Part shown: positions 14,664 to 22,402 of the stretch, in pieces | Layout: the number at the start of each line of letters is the position of its first letter | Numbering within the stretch: the stretch's first letter is position 1 | Notes under the pieces: model-generated | What the model was told of the DNA's origin: nothing | The model's input: only the letters and a program-made list of their open reading frames with translations | Database searches by the model: none | Assembly: GCA_959604355.1 (NCBI GenBank) | Contig: CAUHAO010000023.1 | Coordinates: 1-27,306 of the forward strand | Length of the DNA stretch: 27,306 bases | Reading direction: 5' to 3' | Source of the DNA: an uncultured Eubacteriales bacterium | Lineage (GTDB): Bacteria > Bacillota > Clostridia > Oscillospirales > UBA644 | Program-made: the position numbers and the translations under genes

Positions 14664-15310
14664 TTCGTCACATTCAAACTGTGGCCGAGCTTTTTCTCAA
14701 CGAACGCGATTATCATTTCCGCTGTGCCTTCGATACCGAGGTCGGAGGTCCTGATACAGAGGTCGTAGTTGTCGCCTTTGCTCCAGGTTCGGTTCGTGTG
14801 AAAAGAGTAATAATTCGCGCGTTTTTTATCGGTTTTTGTTATCATGTCACGCGCTTTCTGTTCCGTGATATTGTAATCCTTCATTATCTGTGCGACGCGG
14901 TTTTGCTCGGTGTCGGTGATAAAAATGCTGAATGTGTTCGCCCTGTCTTTAAGCACATAGTCGGAGCATCTTCCGATAAAGACGCACGGACCTTCGTCCG
15001 CGAGTTTTTTTATCAGGTCGGTCTGAGCAAGATATACCTGATCGCAGAGCGGCATAGCCGCGTCCGACCACGGCATATACTGGTTGTCAAGAGCGTATGC
15101 GCCGACGGCAAGAGAATACAGCAGGCTGTTCGTCGGTTTTTCGTCCATATTCCGGAATATCTTTTCGCTTATCCCGCTTTCTTTTGCGGCAAGAGAAATG
15201 AGCTCTCTGTCGTAAAACGGTATACCGAGTTTTTTTGCCACTTCCTTGCCCACTGCGCGACCGCATGAGCCGAACTGTCTGGATATCGTTACGGTGTATC
15301 TTTCTGCCAT
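14660..15310 (-). CDS. Cytidylate-kinase-like family protein
   Basis: A 216-residue P-loop protein of the cytidylate-kinase-like family common in clostridia. It is distinct from true Cmk, and its substrate is unknown. The P-loop is ISRQFGSCGRAVGKEVA near the N-terminus, where the family usually has a GSGGR-type loop. FIGRCSDYVL (near residue 110) and the NITEQKARDMITKTDKKRANYYSF segment (near 145-168) resemble the lid and substrate region of nucleoside-monophosphate kinases. It is the only supported minus-strand gene in the window. AAGGGGGG 6 bases before the ATG and a consensus promoter upstream support the start and independent expression. It converges on walJ. Confidence 0.85.
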   Translation of the reverse strand: MAERYTVTISRQFGSCGRAVGKEVAKKLGIPFYDRELISLAAKESGISEKIFRNMDEKPTNSLLYSLAVGAYALDNQYMPWSDAAMPLCDQVYLAQTDLIKKLADEGPCVFIGRCSDYVLKDRANTFSIFITDTEQNRVAQIMKDYNITEQKARDMITKTDKKRANYYSFHTNRTWSKGDNYDLCIRTSDLGIEGTAEMIIAFVEKKLGHSLNVTK

Positions 15311-15342
15311 GTAGAGCCCCCCTTTGACTATTCTTCGGTATT

Positions 15343-15371
15343 ATTATACCATATTTTCGATAATTTGTCAA
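15343..15371 (-). promoter_or_regulatory. Consensus promoter of the cytidylate-kinase-like gene
   Basis: On the minus strand TTGACA (15366-15371), a 17-base spacer ending in TGG, and TATAAT (15343-15348): a perfect match to the sigma-A consensus plus an extended -10. The leader to the ATG is about 25 bases. Confidence 0.9.
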
Positions 15372-15427
15372 GATAAATTAACAAAAAATTTCGCATCTAC
15401 GGGCGTCGTTCTCCGTCCCTCGGCGGC

Positions 15428-15464
15428 GTTTTAAGGGTTTGTGAAGAATATTGCCGCTTAAAAC
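15428..15464. repeat. Inverted repeat in the divergent gap
   Basis: GTTTTAAG (15428-15435) and CTTAAAAC (15457-15464) form an 8-base inverted repeat with a 21-base spacer. It lies between the two divergent promoters. Its role is unknown and it may be chance. Confidence 0.3.
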
Positions 15465-15483
15465 CGAAAATCATGGAAAAAAT

Positions 15484-15530
15484 ATCGTAAATCTTTGATT
15501 TTTTTCGGATTTAATATTGATTTTTACGAT
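15484..15530. promoter_or_regulatory. Inverted repeat overlapping the zapA promoter
   Basis: ATCGTAAA (15484-15491) and TTTACGAT (15523-15530) are perfect inverted 8-mers. The right arm lies within the spacer, directly after the -35, where a bound repressor would block RNA polymerase. It is a possible operator or looping site; no regulator is identified. Confidence 0.35.
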
Positions 15531-15545
15531 AATTTATGTTATATT
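15517..15545 (+). promoter_or_regulatory. Promoter of zapA and the downstream gene run
   Basis: TTGATT (15517-15522), a 17-base spacer ending in TGT, then TATATT (15540-15545): -35/extended -10. The predicted leader is about 60 bases. It is the only obvious promoter before the long series from zapA to minD. Confidence 0.7.
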
Positions 15546-15610
15546 ATAAGATAGAATATTATTTTAATCAGTATAACAAAATTTATACACCGTATAAGGA
15601 GCGTAACATC

Positions 15611-15967
15611 ATGGAAAGTGTTTTTACTGTCAGAATAGGCGGGCTCGATCTCACTCTCTACTCTACCGAAACGGCGGAATACACAAATCAGATAGCGGAG
15701 GCAATAGACGCGAAAATCAAAGATATCCTCGCTTCCAATCCGAGCCTTTCGCTTACGAACGCATCGCTGCTTGTCTGCATGGATCTGTACGACGAGATAG
15801 TGAAGCTCCAGACGAGTGCGGACAATATGCGTGACCAGCTCAAGGAATATCTTGACGGCACGACGAAGGCGCTTGCGGAACGTGACGAAGCACGCCGTAT
15901 GTCCGAGAAACTCAGGGACGAGCTTCTTGCACTTAAAATAGATATTTCCAAAAACGGAAACAACTGA
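15611..15967 (+). CDS. zapA: Cell division protein ZapA
   Basis: ZapA binds FtsZ and promotes bundling of FtsZ filaments at the division site in the cytoplasm. The 118-residue protein matches the family: an N-terminal beta-strand region with the RIGGLDLTLYS block, then helices holding the typical ALLVCMDLYDE-like segment (here ASLLVCMDLYDEIVKL) and a charged C-terminal coiled coil (about 65-112). Length is slightly above the usual 85-110. The SD AAGGAG is 9 bases upstream of the ATG. The stop overlaps the next start by one base (TGATG), indicating coupled translation with the U32 gene, a common clostridial pairing. Confidence 0.88.
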   Translation: MESVFTVRIGGLDLTLYSTETAEYTNQIAEAIDAKIKDILASNPSLSLTNASLLVCMDLYDEIVKLQTSADNMRDQLKEYLDGTTKALAERDEARRMSEKLRDELLALKIDISKNGNN

Positions 15968-17976
15968 TGGAGATACTTTCACCCGCGGGAAGTCCCGAGG
16001 CGCTGAAAGCTGCGGTGATGTGCGGCGCTGACGCCGTGTACATGGGCGGCATGGGCTTCAATGCGAGAGCCAACGCCCGTAATTTCTCCGAACAGGAGAT
16101 AACGGAAAGCATCCGCTACTGTCACGAGCGCGGCGTTGCTGTATATGCGACGCTGAACACTCTTGTTTCCGACAGGGAGATAAAAGGTGCGCTTGCGGCG
16201 GCGGAATTCTTTACCGCGGCGGGCGTTGACGCATTTATCGTGCAGGACATGGGACTGATAAAGTGTCTGAAAATGTCGCTCGGCGGCGCGGTGCCGCTGC
16301 ATGCGAGCACCCAGATGACCGTTTGTTCCGCGGACGGCGCGGCACAGATGCTTGAGATGGGATTTCGCCGTGTCGTGCTTTCGCGGGAGCTTTCCGCAAA
16401 GGACATAGAGCATATCGTAAAGACGGTCCCGATAGAGACAGAAGTTTTCGTTCACGGCGCGCTGTGCATGTGTTACAGCGGTCAATGCTATATGAGCTCT
16501 GTCATCGGCGGACGCAGCGGCAACAGAGGCGAATGTGCTCAGCCGTGCAGACTGCCTTACAGAAACGGATATGCTCTGAGTCTCAAAGACAACTGCCTGC
16601 TCGAATACGTCGGGGAGCTTGAACGCATGGGTGTCACGTCCCTCAAAATCGAGGGGCGTATGAAAGGCGCGGAATACGTCGGCGCAGTAACGGACGCGTA
16701 TGTGCGTGCGAAAAACGGCGAAGAGTATTCCGAGGATAAAAAAGAATATCTCGCGTCGGTGTTCAGCCGAGACGGTTTCACCGACGGGTATTATACAGAC
16801 CGCACCGGTAAAAATATGTTTGGGGTGCGGCGTGAAAACGAAACAAGCGCGCGTTTTGAATTGCCGACGGCGGAATATAAGCGCTTCGGGATTTATCTTA
16901 CGCTCACCGCGGACGTGGATTACCGTGTAAGATGCACCGCGTCGACGGGAGACGGATTTGTCGCCGAAACGTCGGTGGAGGGGCAGCACGCGCAGAGCCG
17001 CGTTACGGACGGCGCGCAGATACGTGACGCGTTTGCAAAGCTCGGCGGAACTCCGTATGAACTGAAAAATATCGAATGTCATCTGCCCGATGATATTTTT
17101 ATTCCCGTGTCGCTGATGAACGCCGCAAGGCGGGAGCTTGTTACAAGTCTCACGACGATGCGTTCGCTCAAGCGCCAGGCGATGACGCCGCGCGTGCCCG
17201 ACACGGCGAAAAAAAGCGAACCCGTCAGAACCGTGCGTGCGCAATTTCTGTTTGTCGAGCAGATGCCCGAAAATGTCGGCGCGCTTGAAAAAATATGGCT
17301 GCCGCTGGAGCAGATAAATTCCAATTCCGTCCTGAGAACAATAGACAGATACGGCGAAAAAATCGGATTGACCGTTCCGACGGTCGTACACGACAGTGAA
17401 TACGCGCTGCTGGATAAGTATCTTTCGTGCGCCGCGGACGCGGGCGTTAAGGACATGCTGTGTGAGAATATCGGACTTGTGCGGCATTGCGTGGAGAAGG
17501 GTTTTACGGTCCACGGCGGATGCGGACTGAACGTCTGCAACAGCGTCGCGCGTGACGAATACGAAAGCATGGGTATCGAAAGCCTGATGACGTCGTTTGA
17601 GCTGAATATGCGTCAGACGGCCGATATCGCCGACGGGCGCTGCGGGATATTTGCTTACGGACGGCTGCCGTTCATGACGATGCGCAACTGCATCAAAGGC
17701 GACGGCAAGGGCTGTTCGCTCAAAAACAAGCCGTGGTTCCTTACAGACCGTATGGGAAAACAATTTTTAGCAGCGTGCGCGTTCGGGTGCCGCAACAGGC
17801 TATATAACGCCGACACGCTGTGGCTGGCGGACAAACCGCTCGACGGCGCGGGCTTCTTGCAGCTCGTGTTCACGGATGAGGCAAAAGACACGGTGCGTAA
17901 AGTTATTGATGCGTACACCGGCGGCGGCGGCGACTTCGTTCCGGAAAAGATAACGAGAGGACTTTATTACAGATGA
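15967..17976 (+). CDS. U32 family peptidase-like protein, probable RNA hydroxylation enzyme
   Basis: A 669-residue member of the U32 family. Members once called peptidases include RlhA (23S rRNA C2501 hydroxylation), TrhP (tRNA U34 hydroxylation) and UbiU/UbiV, several of which hold an Fe-S cluster. The N-terminal barrel begins ILSPAGSPEALKAAV, and the family signature VFVHGALCMCYSGQC...GGRSGNRGECAQPCRLPY lies around residues 160-200 and provides likely cluster cysteines. KIEGRMKGAEYVG follows. The long C-terminal part resembles the DUF3656-type extension of RlhA-like proteins, so an RNA-modifying role is more likely than proteolysis. The exact substrate cannot be read from sequence. It overlaps dut by 4 bases. 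Confidence 0.85.
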   Translation: MEILSPAGSPEALKAAVMCGADAVYMGGMGFNARANARNFSEQEITESIRYCHERGVAVYATLNTLVSDREIKGALAAAEFFTAAGVDAFIVQDMGLIKCLKMSLGGAVPLHASTQMTVCSADGAAQMLEMGFRRVVLSRELSAKDIEHIVKTVPIETEVFVHGALCMCYSGQCYMSSVIGGRSGNRGECAQPCRLPYRNGYALSLKDNCLLEYVGELERMGVTSLKIEGRMKGAEYVGAVTDAYVRAKNGEEYSEDKKEYLASVFSRDGFTDGYYTDRTGKNMFGVRRENETSARFELPTAEYKRFGIYLTLTADVDYRVRCTASTGDGFVAETSVEGQHAQSRVTDGAQIRDAFAKLGGTPYELKNIECHLPDDIFIPVSLMNAARRELVTSLTTMRSLKRQAMTPRVPDTAKKSEPVRTVRAQFLFVEQMPENVGALEKIWLPLEQINSNSVLRTIDRYGEKIGLTVPTVVHDSEYALLDKYLSCAADAGVKDMLCENIGLVRHCVEKGFTVHGGCGLNVCNSVARDEYESMGIESLMTSFELNMRQTADIADGRCGIFAYGRLPFMTMRNCIKGDGKGCSLKNKPWFLTDRMGKQFLAACAFGCRNRLYNADTLWLADKPLDGAGFLQLVFTDEAKDTVRKVIDAYTGGGGDFVPEKITRGLYYR

Positions 17977-18419
17977 CGCTCAAATACAGACGCATTACCC
18001 GCAACGGAAAGACTCCCGCCCCGATACGCAGAGCGACCTCGGGTTCGGCGGGCTACGACCTTTCTGCGTTCACGGACGCTCCCGTTACTGTGTCGCCGTC
18101 AAAAACGGTCATCGTGCCGACGGGAATATGCGTTGAGATTCCCGCCGGACATGTCGGGTTGATATTCATACGTTCATCGATGGGCGTCAAACACGGTGTC
18201 ACCCTTTCAAACAGCGTCGGAGTCATCGACAGCGACTACCGCGGCGAACTCATGGTGGGGCTCTGCAACGTATCGGACAGAGATTACGTAATCGAGCCGG
18301 GCGACAGAATAGCACAGCTCGTCATCGTTCCGTATGCCGGCGCGACACCTTGCGAAGCAGAGGATCTTTCCGATACAGAGCGCAGTACCGGGGGCTTCGG
18401 TTCGACGGGTAAAAAATGA
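17973..18419 (+). CDS. dut: Deoxyuridine 5'-triphosphate nucleotidohydrolase (dUTPase)
   Basis: Dut hydrolyses dUTP to dUMP and pyrophosphate, keeping uracil out of DNA and supplying dTMP synthesis. The 148-residue protein has all five motifs of the trimeric family: AGYDL (I), RSSMG (II), GVIDSDYRGE (III, with the catalytic Asp), PGDRIAQLV (IV) and the C-terminal STGGFGSTG (V, P-loop-like arm). Length is normal. The ATG at 17973 overlaps the stop of the U32 gene (ATGA). The next gene starts 18 bases later, so co-transcription is likely. Confidence 0.96.
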   Translation: MTLKYRRITRNGKTPAPIRRATSGSAGYDLSAFTDAPVTVSPSKTVIVPTGICVEIPAGHVGLIFIRSSMGVKHGVTLSNSVGVIDSDYRGELMVGLCNVSDRDYVIEPGDRIAQLVIVPYAGATPCEAEDLSDTERSTGGFGSTGKK

Positions 18420-18437
18420 GAATAATCGGAGAAAAAT

Positions 18438-19379
18438 ATGAATAATTACAATAAAAAAAGCAAATCCTCAGACGATAAAAAATACGGATACGGTGTGCAG
18501 AAATCGCGCTATTCCAAAAAAGGTTTCGGTGACGGAGCGTATCCGAAATTCAAAAAGCCTGCGGCGGGAAAGACGACGGGAAGAAATCCCGAATACCGCG
18601 AACGCCGTGCGGAGGTCAAGCCCTCCGTCGACAGCGAGAACATTGTTTTCGGCAGAAATCCCGTGATGGAAGTGCTCCGCTCGGGCAGAACGATAGATAA
18701 AATATATGTCGAAAAAGGCGAACGCGAAGGCTCTATAATCAAGCTCATCGCGATGGCGAAGGATAAAGGCATCCCCGTTGTGGAAGCGGACAAGGCAAAA
18801 CTCGAAAAAATGACGGGCTCGACGGCTCATCAGGGAGTTATGGCGTTCACGACTGAGTTCGAATACTGCGATATCGACGATATAATTGCCGTAGCGGAGG
18901 AAAAGGGCGAAAAGCCGTTTATCATCGTCATCGACGGCATCAAGGATCCCGGAAATCTCGGTGCGATAATCCGTACCGCCGAAACGTCGGGCGTCCATGG
19001 CATAATCCTACCGAAACGCAATACCTGCGGTCTTACTTCGACCGTTTACAAGGCTGCCGCGGGCGCGTGCGAATATATGAAGATCGCGCGTGAAGTCAAC
19101 ATTACCTCGGCAATAGAAAAACTCAAGGAAAAGAACGTGTGGATCTACGGTATGGACGGCGGCGACGAAAGTTCCGAACTGTACGAGACAGATCTTACGG
19201 GTGCCGCGGCGATAGTTCTCGGCGACGAGGGCGAAGGCATTTCGAGACTTGTCAGAGAGCATTGCGACTACCTGCTTCGCATACCGATGGCGGGCCATAT
19301 CACGTCTCTCAACATTTCCGCGGCGGGTGCCGTTGCGATGTACGAGACAGTTCGCCAGAGACTTGCAAAACAGCAGTAA
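18438..19379 (+). CDS. rlmB: 23S rRNA (guanosine2251-2'-O)-methyltransferase RlmB-like SPOUT enzyme
   Basis: A TrmH/SpoU-family 2'-O-methyltransferase. RlmB modifies G2251 in 23S rRNA, which lies in the P-loop. The 313-residue protein has a substrate-binding domain starting GRNPVMEVLRSGR (near residue 73) and the SPOUT trefoil-knot domain with IDGIKDPGNLGAIIRTAE, ivLGDEGEGIS and RIPMAGHITSLNIS motifs. The first 70 residues are a basic, low-complexity extension rich in Lys, Tyr and Gly, which probably binds RNA. The SD CGGAG lies about 8 bases upstream. Membership of RlmB versus a related TrmH-family member is likely but not certain. Confidence 0.9.
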   Translation: MNNYNKKSKSSDDKKYGYGVQKSRYSKKGFGDGAYPKFKKPAAGKTTGRNPEYRERRAEVKPSVDSENIVFGRNPVMEVLRSGRTIDKIYVEKGEREGSIIKLIAMAKDKGIPVVEADKAKLEKMTGSTAHQGVMAFTTEFEYCDIDDIIAVAEEKGEKPFIIVIDGIKDPGNLGAIIRTAETSGVHGIILPKRNTCGLTSTVYKAAAGACEYMKIAREVNITSAIEKLKEKNVWIYGMDGGDESSELYETDLTGAAAIVLGDEGEGISRLVREHCDYLLRIPMAGHITSLNISAAGAVAMYETVRQRLAKQQ

Positions 19380-19406
19380 TCATTTTACGAAAGGTGTTCC
19401 CTGCCG

Positions 19407-21059
19407 TTGAAGGGTACGGCGGAAGAAAGAACAGAGATGCAGGACGAATACTTCCTTGAACAATACAACTCGGCACAGTCCGCACGAGACACTTTCAGAG
19501 TGAAGACCGCTGTTTCGGGCTTTGCCGCGCTCACCGCGGGTATCCTTTCCGCATTCGCCGTACCGCATACGGTGATGGCGCTGTGTGAGATATTCCTTTC
19601 AGCGCTGGTGCTGCTAATGTGCCACCGCGAATTGCTTGACGGGTTGACCTCACTCGTTAACATGACTCCGTCCAACGACAGCCTCAACTCCGTCGCGTCT
19701 GTCATCGTTACGGTCAACGCCGTGTACGGCATTTTCGCCGATTATAAGCCTTTTGCCTGGGTCGTGTTTGTGTCGGTGTTCATTTCGATGCTGATGAAGC
19801 TTATGTTCGTACGTGAAATAATCGCGAACCTCAATCTCATCCGGGATAACCCGACATATGCCGTGAGTACGGAAAAAGTACGGCTCGTCAAGCGTTACAT
19901 AGACCGTGTATGTATGGTCAATCCGGTTGTAAAATTCCCGAACGTCATCGACACAACATACGCCGATGACCCGTCCGAGGAGAAAATAAGGATTTTCGTT
20001 CCCGCGGTCTGCGGAGCGGTGTTGCTGCTGTCGCTCATCGTCGGGATAGTAAGAGGCTTTGGCATGTTTACCGCCGCGCTCTCCGCGCTCTTTGCGATAA
20101 CTGCTTCGTTTACGGGTGAGATGTCGTTCGTTATGCCGTACATGACGGCACAGCACAGACTCCGCAAATACGGCAGCGTGCTGATGGGGTATCATTCGAT
20201 AGAATCCCTGCGCAACGTGGACGTACTCGTTGTCGGTGACAGAGAGCTTTTTCCGCCGTCGCTGATACGGATAGTGCGTTTCAGGTTCGAAAACAGCAAA
20301 TATCTTTCGGAGGCGGTCGAATACACCGCGACTCTGCTCATAGAATCCGATTCTCCGCTGCGTGAGGAGTTTTGTCGCACCCTCGGCTGCTCTCAGGACC
20401 GTCTGCCCGCGGTAAGTGACTGGAAATTCATCAAGAATTACGGCGTTCACGCGCATATTTACGGCGACGAGGTACTGTTGGGTAACCGCAATCTGCTGCT
20501 GTCATACGGTGCAGAGCCGCTGCCTCAGGAGGAAGAGGTGTCCCTGATAACGGGGAACAGGAGCATTATGTATCTTGCCGTGAACGGGAAGCTCGCGGCG
20601 TATATGCTTTATACATTCCAGCCCGATCCCGCGCTCAAAAAAGCTGCGGAGACTATCGGAGGCGACTTTACGATTATTGTCGAAACGAGCGACTGCGGCA
20701 TAACCGAAAACATGGTTCAGAAACGCTACGACATGCGGACGACAAGGGTAATAATCCCGGATACGGACGAGGCGGAGCTGATAAAAAGGGCTCAGCAGAA
20801 CGCCGACACCGACGAGCTGCCCGCGATGATAACGACGAAAAATTCGCTCGGAATACTCTCATCAGTCCGACTTGCGAAAAGGCTCTCGGAGCTGGTCAAT
20901 TTAAGTATCATTACAAAGCAGGGAAGTATCGCCCTGGGACTGCTGCTGACGTTTATAGCGCTGCTTGCTGTGCCCGCGTCGGTATCGGCGGTTTGGGTCG
21001 CGCTCTTCAATCTGCTGTGGTCTTTGCCTGTTATATTACTTTCAATATTAAAACAGTAA
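19407..21059 (+). CDS. Degenerate P-type ATPase-like membrane protein, apparently without catalytic motifs
   Basis: I know no named family for this 550-residue protein, but its plan matches a P1B-type ATPase. Hydrophobic segments fall as four (about 36-58, 60-80, 95-112, 115-135), a loop of about 60 residues, two (197-217, 220-245), a loop of about 260 residues, then two (505-525, 527-548). After the sixth helix, FVMPY stands where CPC/SPC is expected. ESLRNVDVLVVGDREL (about 266-281) aligns with the phosphorylation site, keeping D278 but not DKTGT. VHAHIYGDEVLLGNRNLLL (347-365) resembles the P1B nucleotide domain. No GDGxND motif is found, and the A-domain is too short for a TGES loop. It is probably a non-pumping pseudoenzyme. 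The start may be TTG 19407 (AAGGTG 10 bases upstream) or ATG 19437. Confidence 0.7.
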   Translation: MKGTAEERTEMQDEYFLEQYNSAQSARDTFRVKTAVSGFAALTAGILSAFAVPHTVMALCEIFLSALVLLMCHRELLDGLTSLVNMTPSNDSLNSVASVIVTVNAVYGIFADYKPFAWVVFVSVFISMLMKLMFVREIIANLNLIRDNPTYAVSTEKVRLVKRYIDRVCMVNPVVKFPNVIDTTYADDPSEEKIRIFVPAVCGAVLLLSLIVGIVRGFGMFTAALSALFAITASFTGEMSFVMPYMTAQHRLRKYGSVLMGYHSIESLRNVDVLVVGDRELFPPSLIRIVRFRFENSKYLSEAVEYTATLLIESDSPLREEFCRTLGCSQDRLPAVSDWKFIKNYGVHAHIYGDEVLLGNRNLLLSYGAEPLPQEEEVSLITGNRSIMYLAVNGKLAAYMLYTFQPDPALKKAAETIGGDFTIIVETSDCGITENMVQKRYDMRTTRVIIPDTDEAELIKRAQQNADTDELPAMITTKNSLGILSSVRLAKRLSELVNLSIITKQGSIALGLLLTFIALLAVPASVSAVWVALFNLLWSLPVILLSILKQ

Positions 21060-21080
21060 ATCATACGGAGGTTTTTATAT

Positions 21081-21812
21081 ATGTCAGGTCATTCTAAATG
21101 GAAAAACATCATGCACAAGAAAGAGAAGACCGACGCGCAACGCGCCAGCGTCTTTACGAAAATAGGCAGAGAAATCACTCTTGCCGTCAAGGAAGGCGGG
21201 CCAGATCCCGAGTCTAACTCCAAGCTCAAGGATATAATCACCAAGGCGAAGGCAAATAACGTGCCTAACGACAACATCGAACGCGTCATAAAGAAGGCGG
21301 CAGGAGCGGGTGACGACACTCATTATGAGCAGATCACTTACGAAGGCTACGGCCCCGCCGGAATTGCGGTCATCGTTGAGACGCTCACTGATAACCGTAA
21401 CCGTACCGCGGGCGATCTTCGCCATTATTTCGATAAATTCGGCGGAAATCTCGGACAGACGGGCTCTGTCGGCTGGCTCTTCACGAAAAAGGGTGTACTT
21501 ATCCTCGACAAGGAAGTATATGACGAGGAAAGACTTATGAACAACGCTCTCGAACTTGACGTTGAGGATTTCGGTATCGAGGAAGAGGTTTTCGAGATCT
21601 ACACGGCTCCCGAAAAATTCTCCGAGACTGCGGAAGAACTTGCAAAGAGAGACTATGAATTCCTTTCCGCACAGATAGAAGAAGTCCCCGCAAACTACAT
21701 CAAACTCGAGGATGAGGAACAGATAAAGAACATGCAGAAACTGCTCGACGCGCTCGAAGACAACGATGACGTACAGAACGTCTGGCACAACTGGGACGAC
21801 AGCGCGAAATAA
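21081..21812 (+). CDS. YebC/TACO1 family protein
   Basis: A 243-residue cytoplasmic protein of the YebC family, long annotated as transcriptional regulators. Recent work on the family points to translation, helping ribosomes through difficult (proline-rich) stretches. The signature start MSGHSKWKNIMHKKEKTDAQR is followed by FTKIGREI, the GGPDPESNSKLK block, YEGYGPAGIAVIVE and the DNRNRTAGDLRHYFDKFGG region: the three-domain layout with an acidic C-terminal domain. Length is normal (about 240). The SD CGGAGG is about 11 bases upstream. It sits 21 bases after the P-type ATPase-like gene and 11 bases before maf. Confidence 0.94.
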   Translation: MSGHSKWKNIMHKKEKTDAQRASVFTKIGREITLAVKEGGPDPESNSKLKDIITKAKANNVPNDNIERVIKKAAGAGDDTHYEQITYEGYGPAGIAVIVETLTDNRNRTAGDLRHYFDKFGGNLGQTGSVGWLFTKKGVLILDKEVYDEERLMNNALELDVEDFGIEEEVFEIYTAPEKFSETAEELAKRDYEFLSAQIEEVPANYIKLEDEEQIKNMQKLLDALEDNDDVQNVWHNWDDSAK

Positions 21813-21823
21813 GGAGACTCACG

Positions 21824-22402
21824 ATGGATATCATCCTTGCTTCCGCGTCCCCACGGCGCAAAGAGCTGCTTGAGGGGCTGAAAGTGAAATTCACGGTCAT
21901 CCCGTCGGGCGCGGACGAGACAGTCTGTTCGAGCGATCCTGAGATGCTCGTGCGTGAGCTTTCTGCAAGAAAAGCGCTCGATGTGTATTCGTCACATCCC
22001 GACAGCCTCGTCATAGGCTCGGACACGGTCGTTGCGGCGGACGGGGAAATTCTCGGAAAACCGAAAAACGAGCAGGACGCACGGCGAATGCTCGCGCTGC
22101 TCTCGGGAAAAACGCACGAGGTCTTTACGGGCGTTTCGGTGGTTTTCCCTGACGGCTCTGTAAGCACGGACTCATGCCGTTCGGCGGTCGCGTTCAAGAA
22201 ACTTGAACCGTGGGAAATAGACGCGTATACAGCAACGGGCGAATATACGGACAAAGCGGGCTCATACGCCATACAGGGTCGAGCCGCAGTTTTTGTGGAG
22301 AAAATCGAGGGGTGTTATTCAAACATAGTCGGTCTGCCCCTGCCGACTCTTTACCGAATGCTCGGTCAAAAAGGAGTAAATCTGTGGGAGCAAACGATAT
22401 AG
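21824..22402 (+). CDS. maf: Maf family nucleoside triphosphate pyrophosphatase
   Basis: Maf proteins hydrolyse non-canonical or excess nucleotides (dTTP/UTP in the Maf group typical of Bacillus) to the monophosphate and pyrophosphate. They are linked to septum control. The 192-residue protein contains the N-terminal SASPRRKELL motif, the SDTVV motif with catalytic Asp, GKPKNEQDA and the C-terminal GSYAIQGRAAVFVEKIEGCYSNIVGLP block (as separate motifs GSYAIQG and NIVGLPL). The SD AAGGAG is about 7 bases upstream. It overlaps the mreB start by 19 bases; maf next to mreBCD is a conserved arrangement. Confidence 0.94.
   Translation: MDIILASASPRRKELLEGLKVKFTVIPSGADETVCSSDPEMLVRELSARKALDVYSSHPDSLVIGSDTVVAADGEILGKPKNEQDARRMLALLSGKTHEVFTGVSVVFPDGSVSTDSCRSAVAFKKLEPWEIDAYTATGEYTDKAGSYAIQGRAAVFVEKIEGCYSNIVGLPLPTLYRMLGQKGVNLWEQTI
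22371..22376 (+). promoter_or_regulatory. RBS that sets a GTG start for mreB
   Basis: AAGGAG inside the 3' end of maf lies 7 bases before GTG at 22384. The in-frame ORF reads back to 22210, but this site and the MreB N-terminus both mark 22384 as the start. Confidence 0.8.

Noticed and set aside
14498..15268. Long plus-strand ORF of 256 codons starting in the repeat array, with an ENIS-type repeat
   Set aside because: It is the antisense shadow of the well-supported cytidylate-kinase-like gene; the repeated peptide only reflects the 12-base DNA repeat, and a strong terminator lies in its path.
15979..17763. 594-codon minus-strand ORF opposite the U32 gene
   Set aside because: The plus strand encodes a clear U32 protein with family motifs. 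The minus frame is compositionally biased (His/Arg-rich) and resembles no family, as expected for an antisense shadow in a gene with strong codon bias.
22210..22383. 58-residue N-terminal extension of MreB
   Set aside because: It is maf read in another frame; the SD at 22371-22376 and the MreB N-terminus set the start at 22384.
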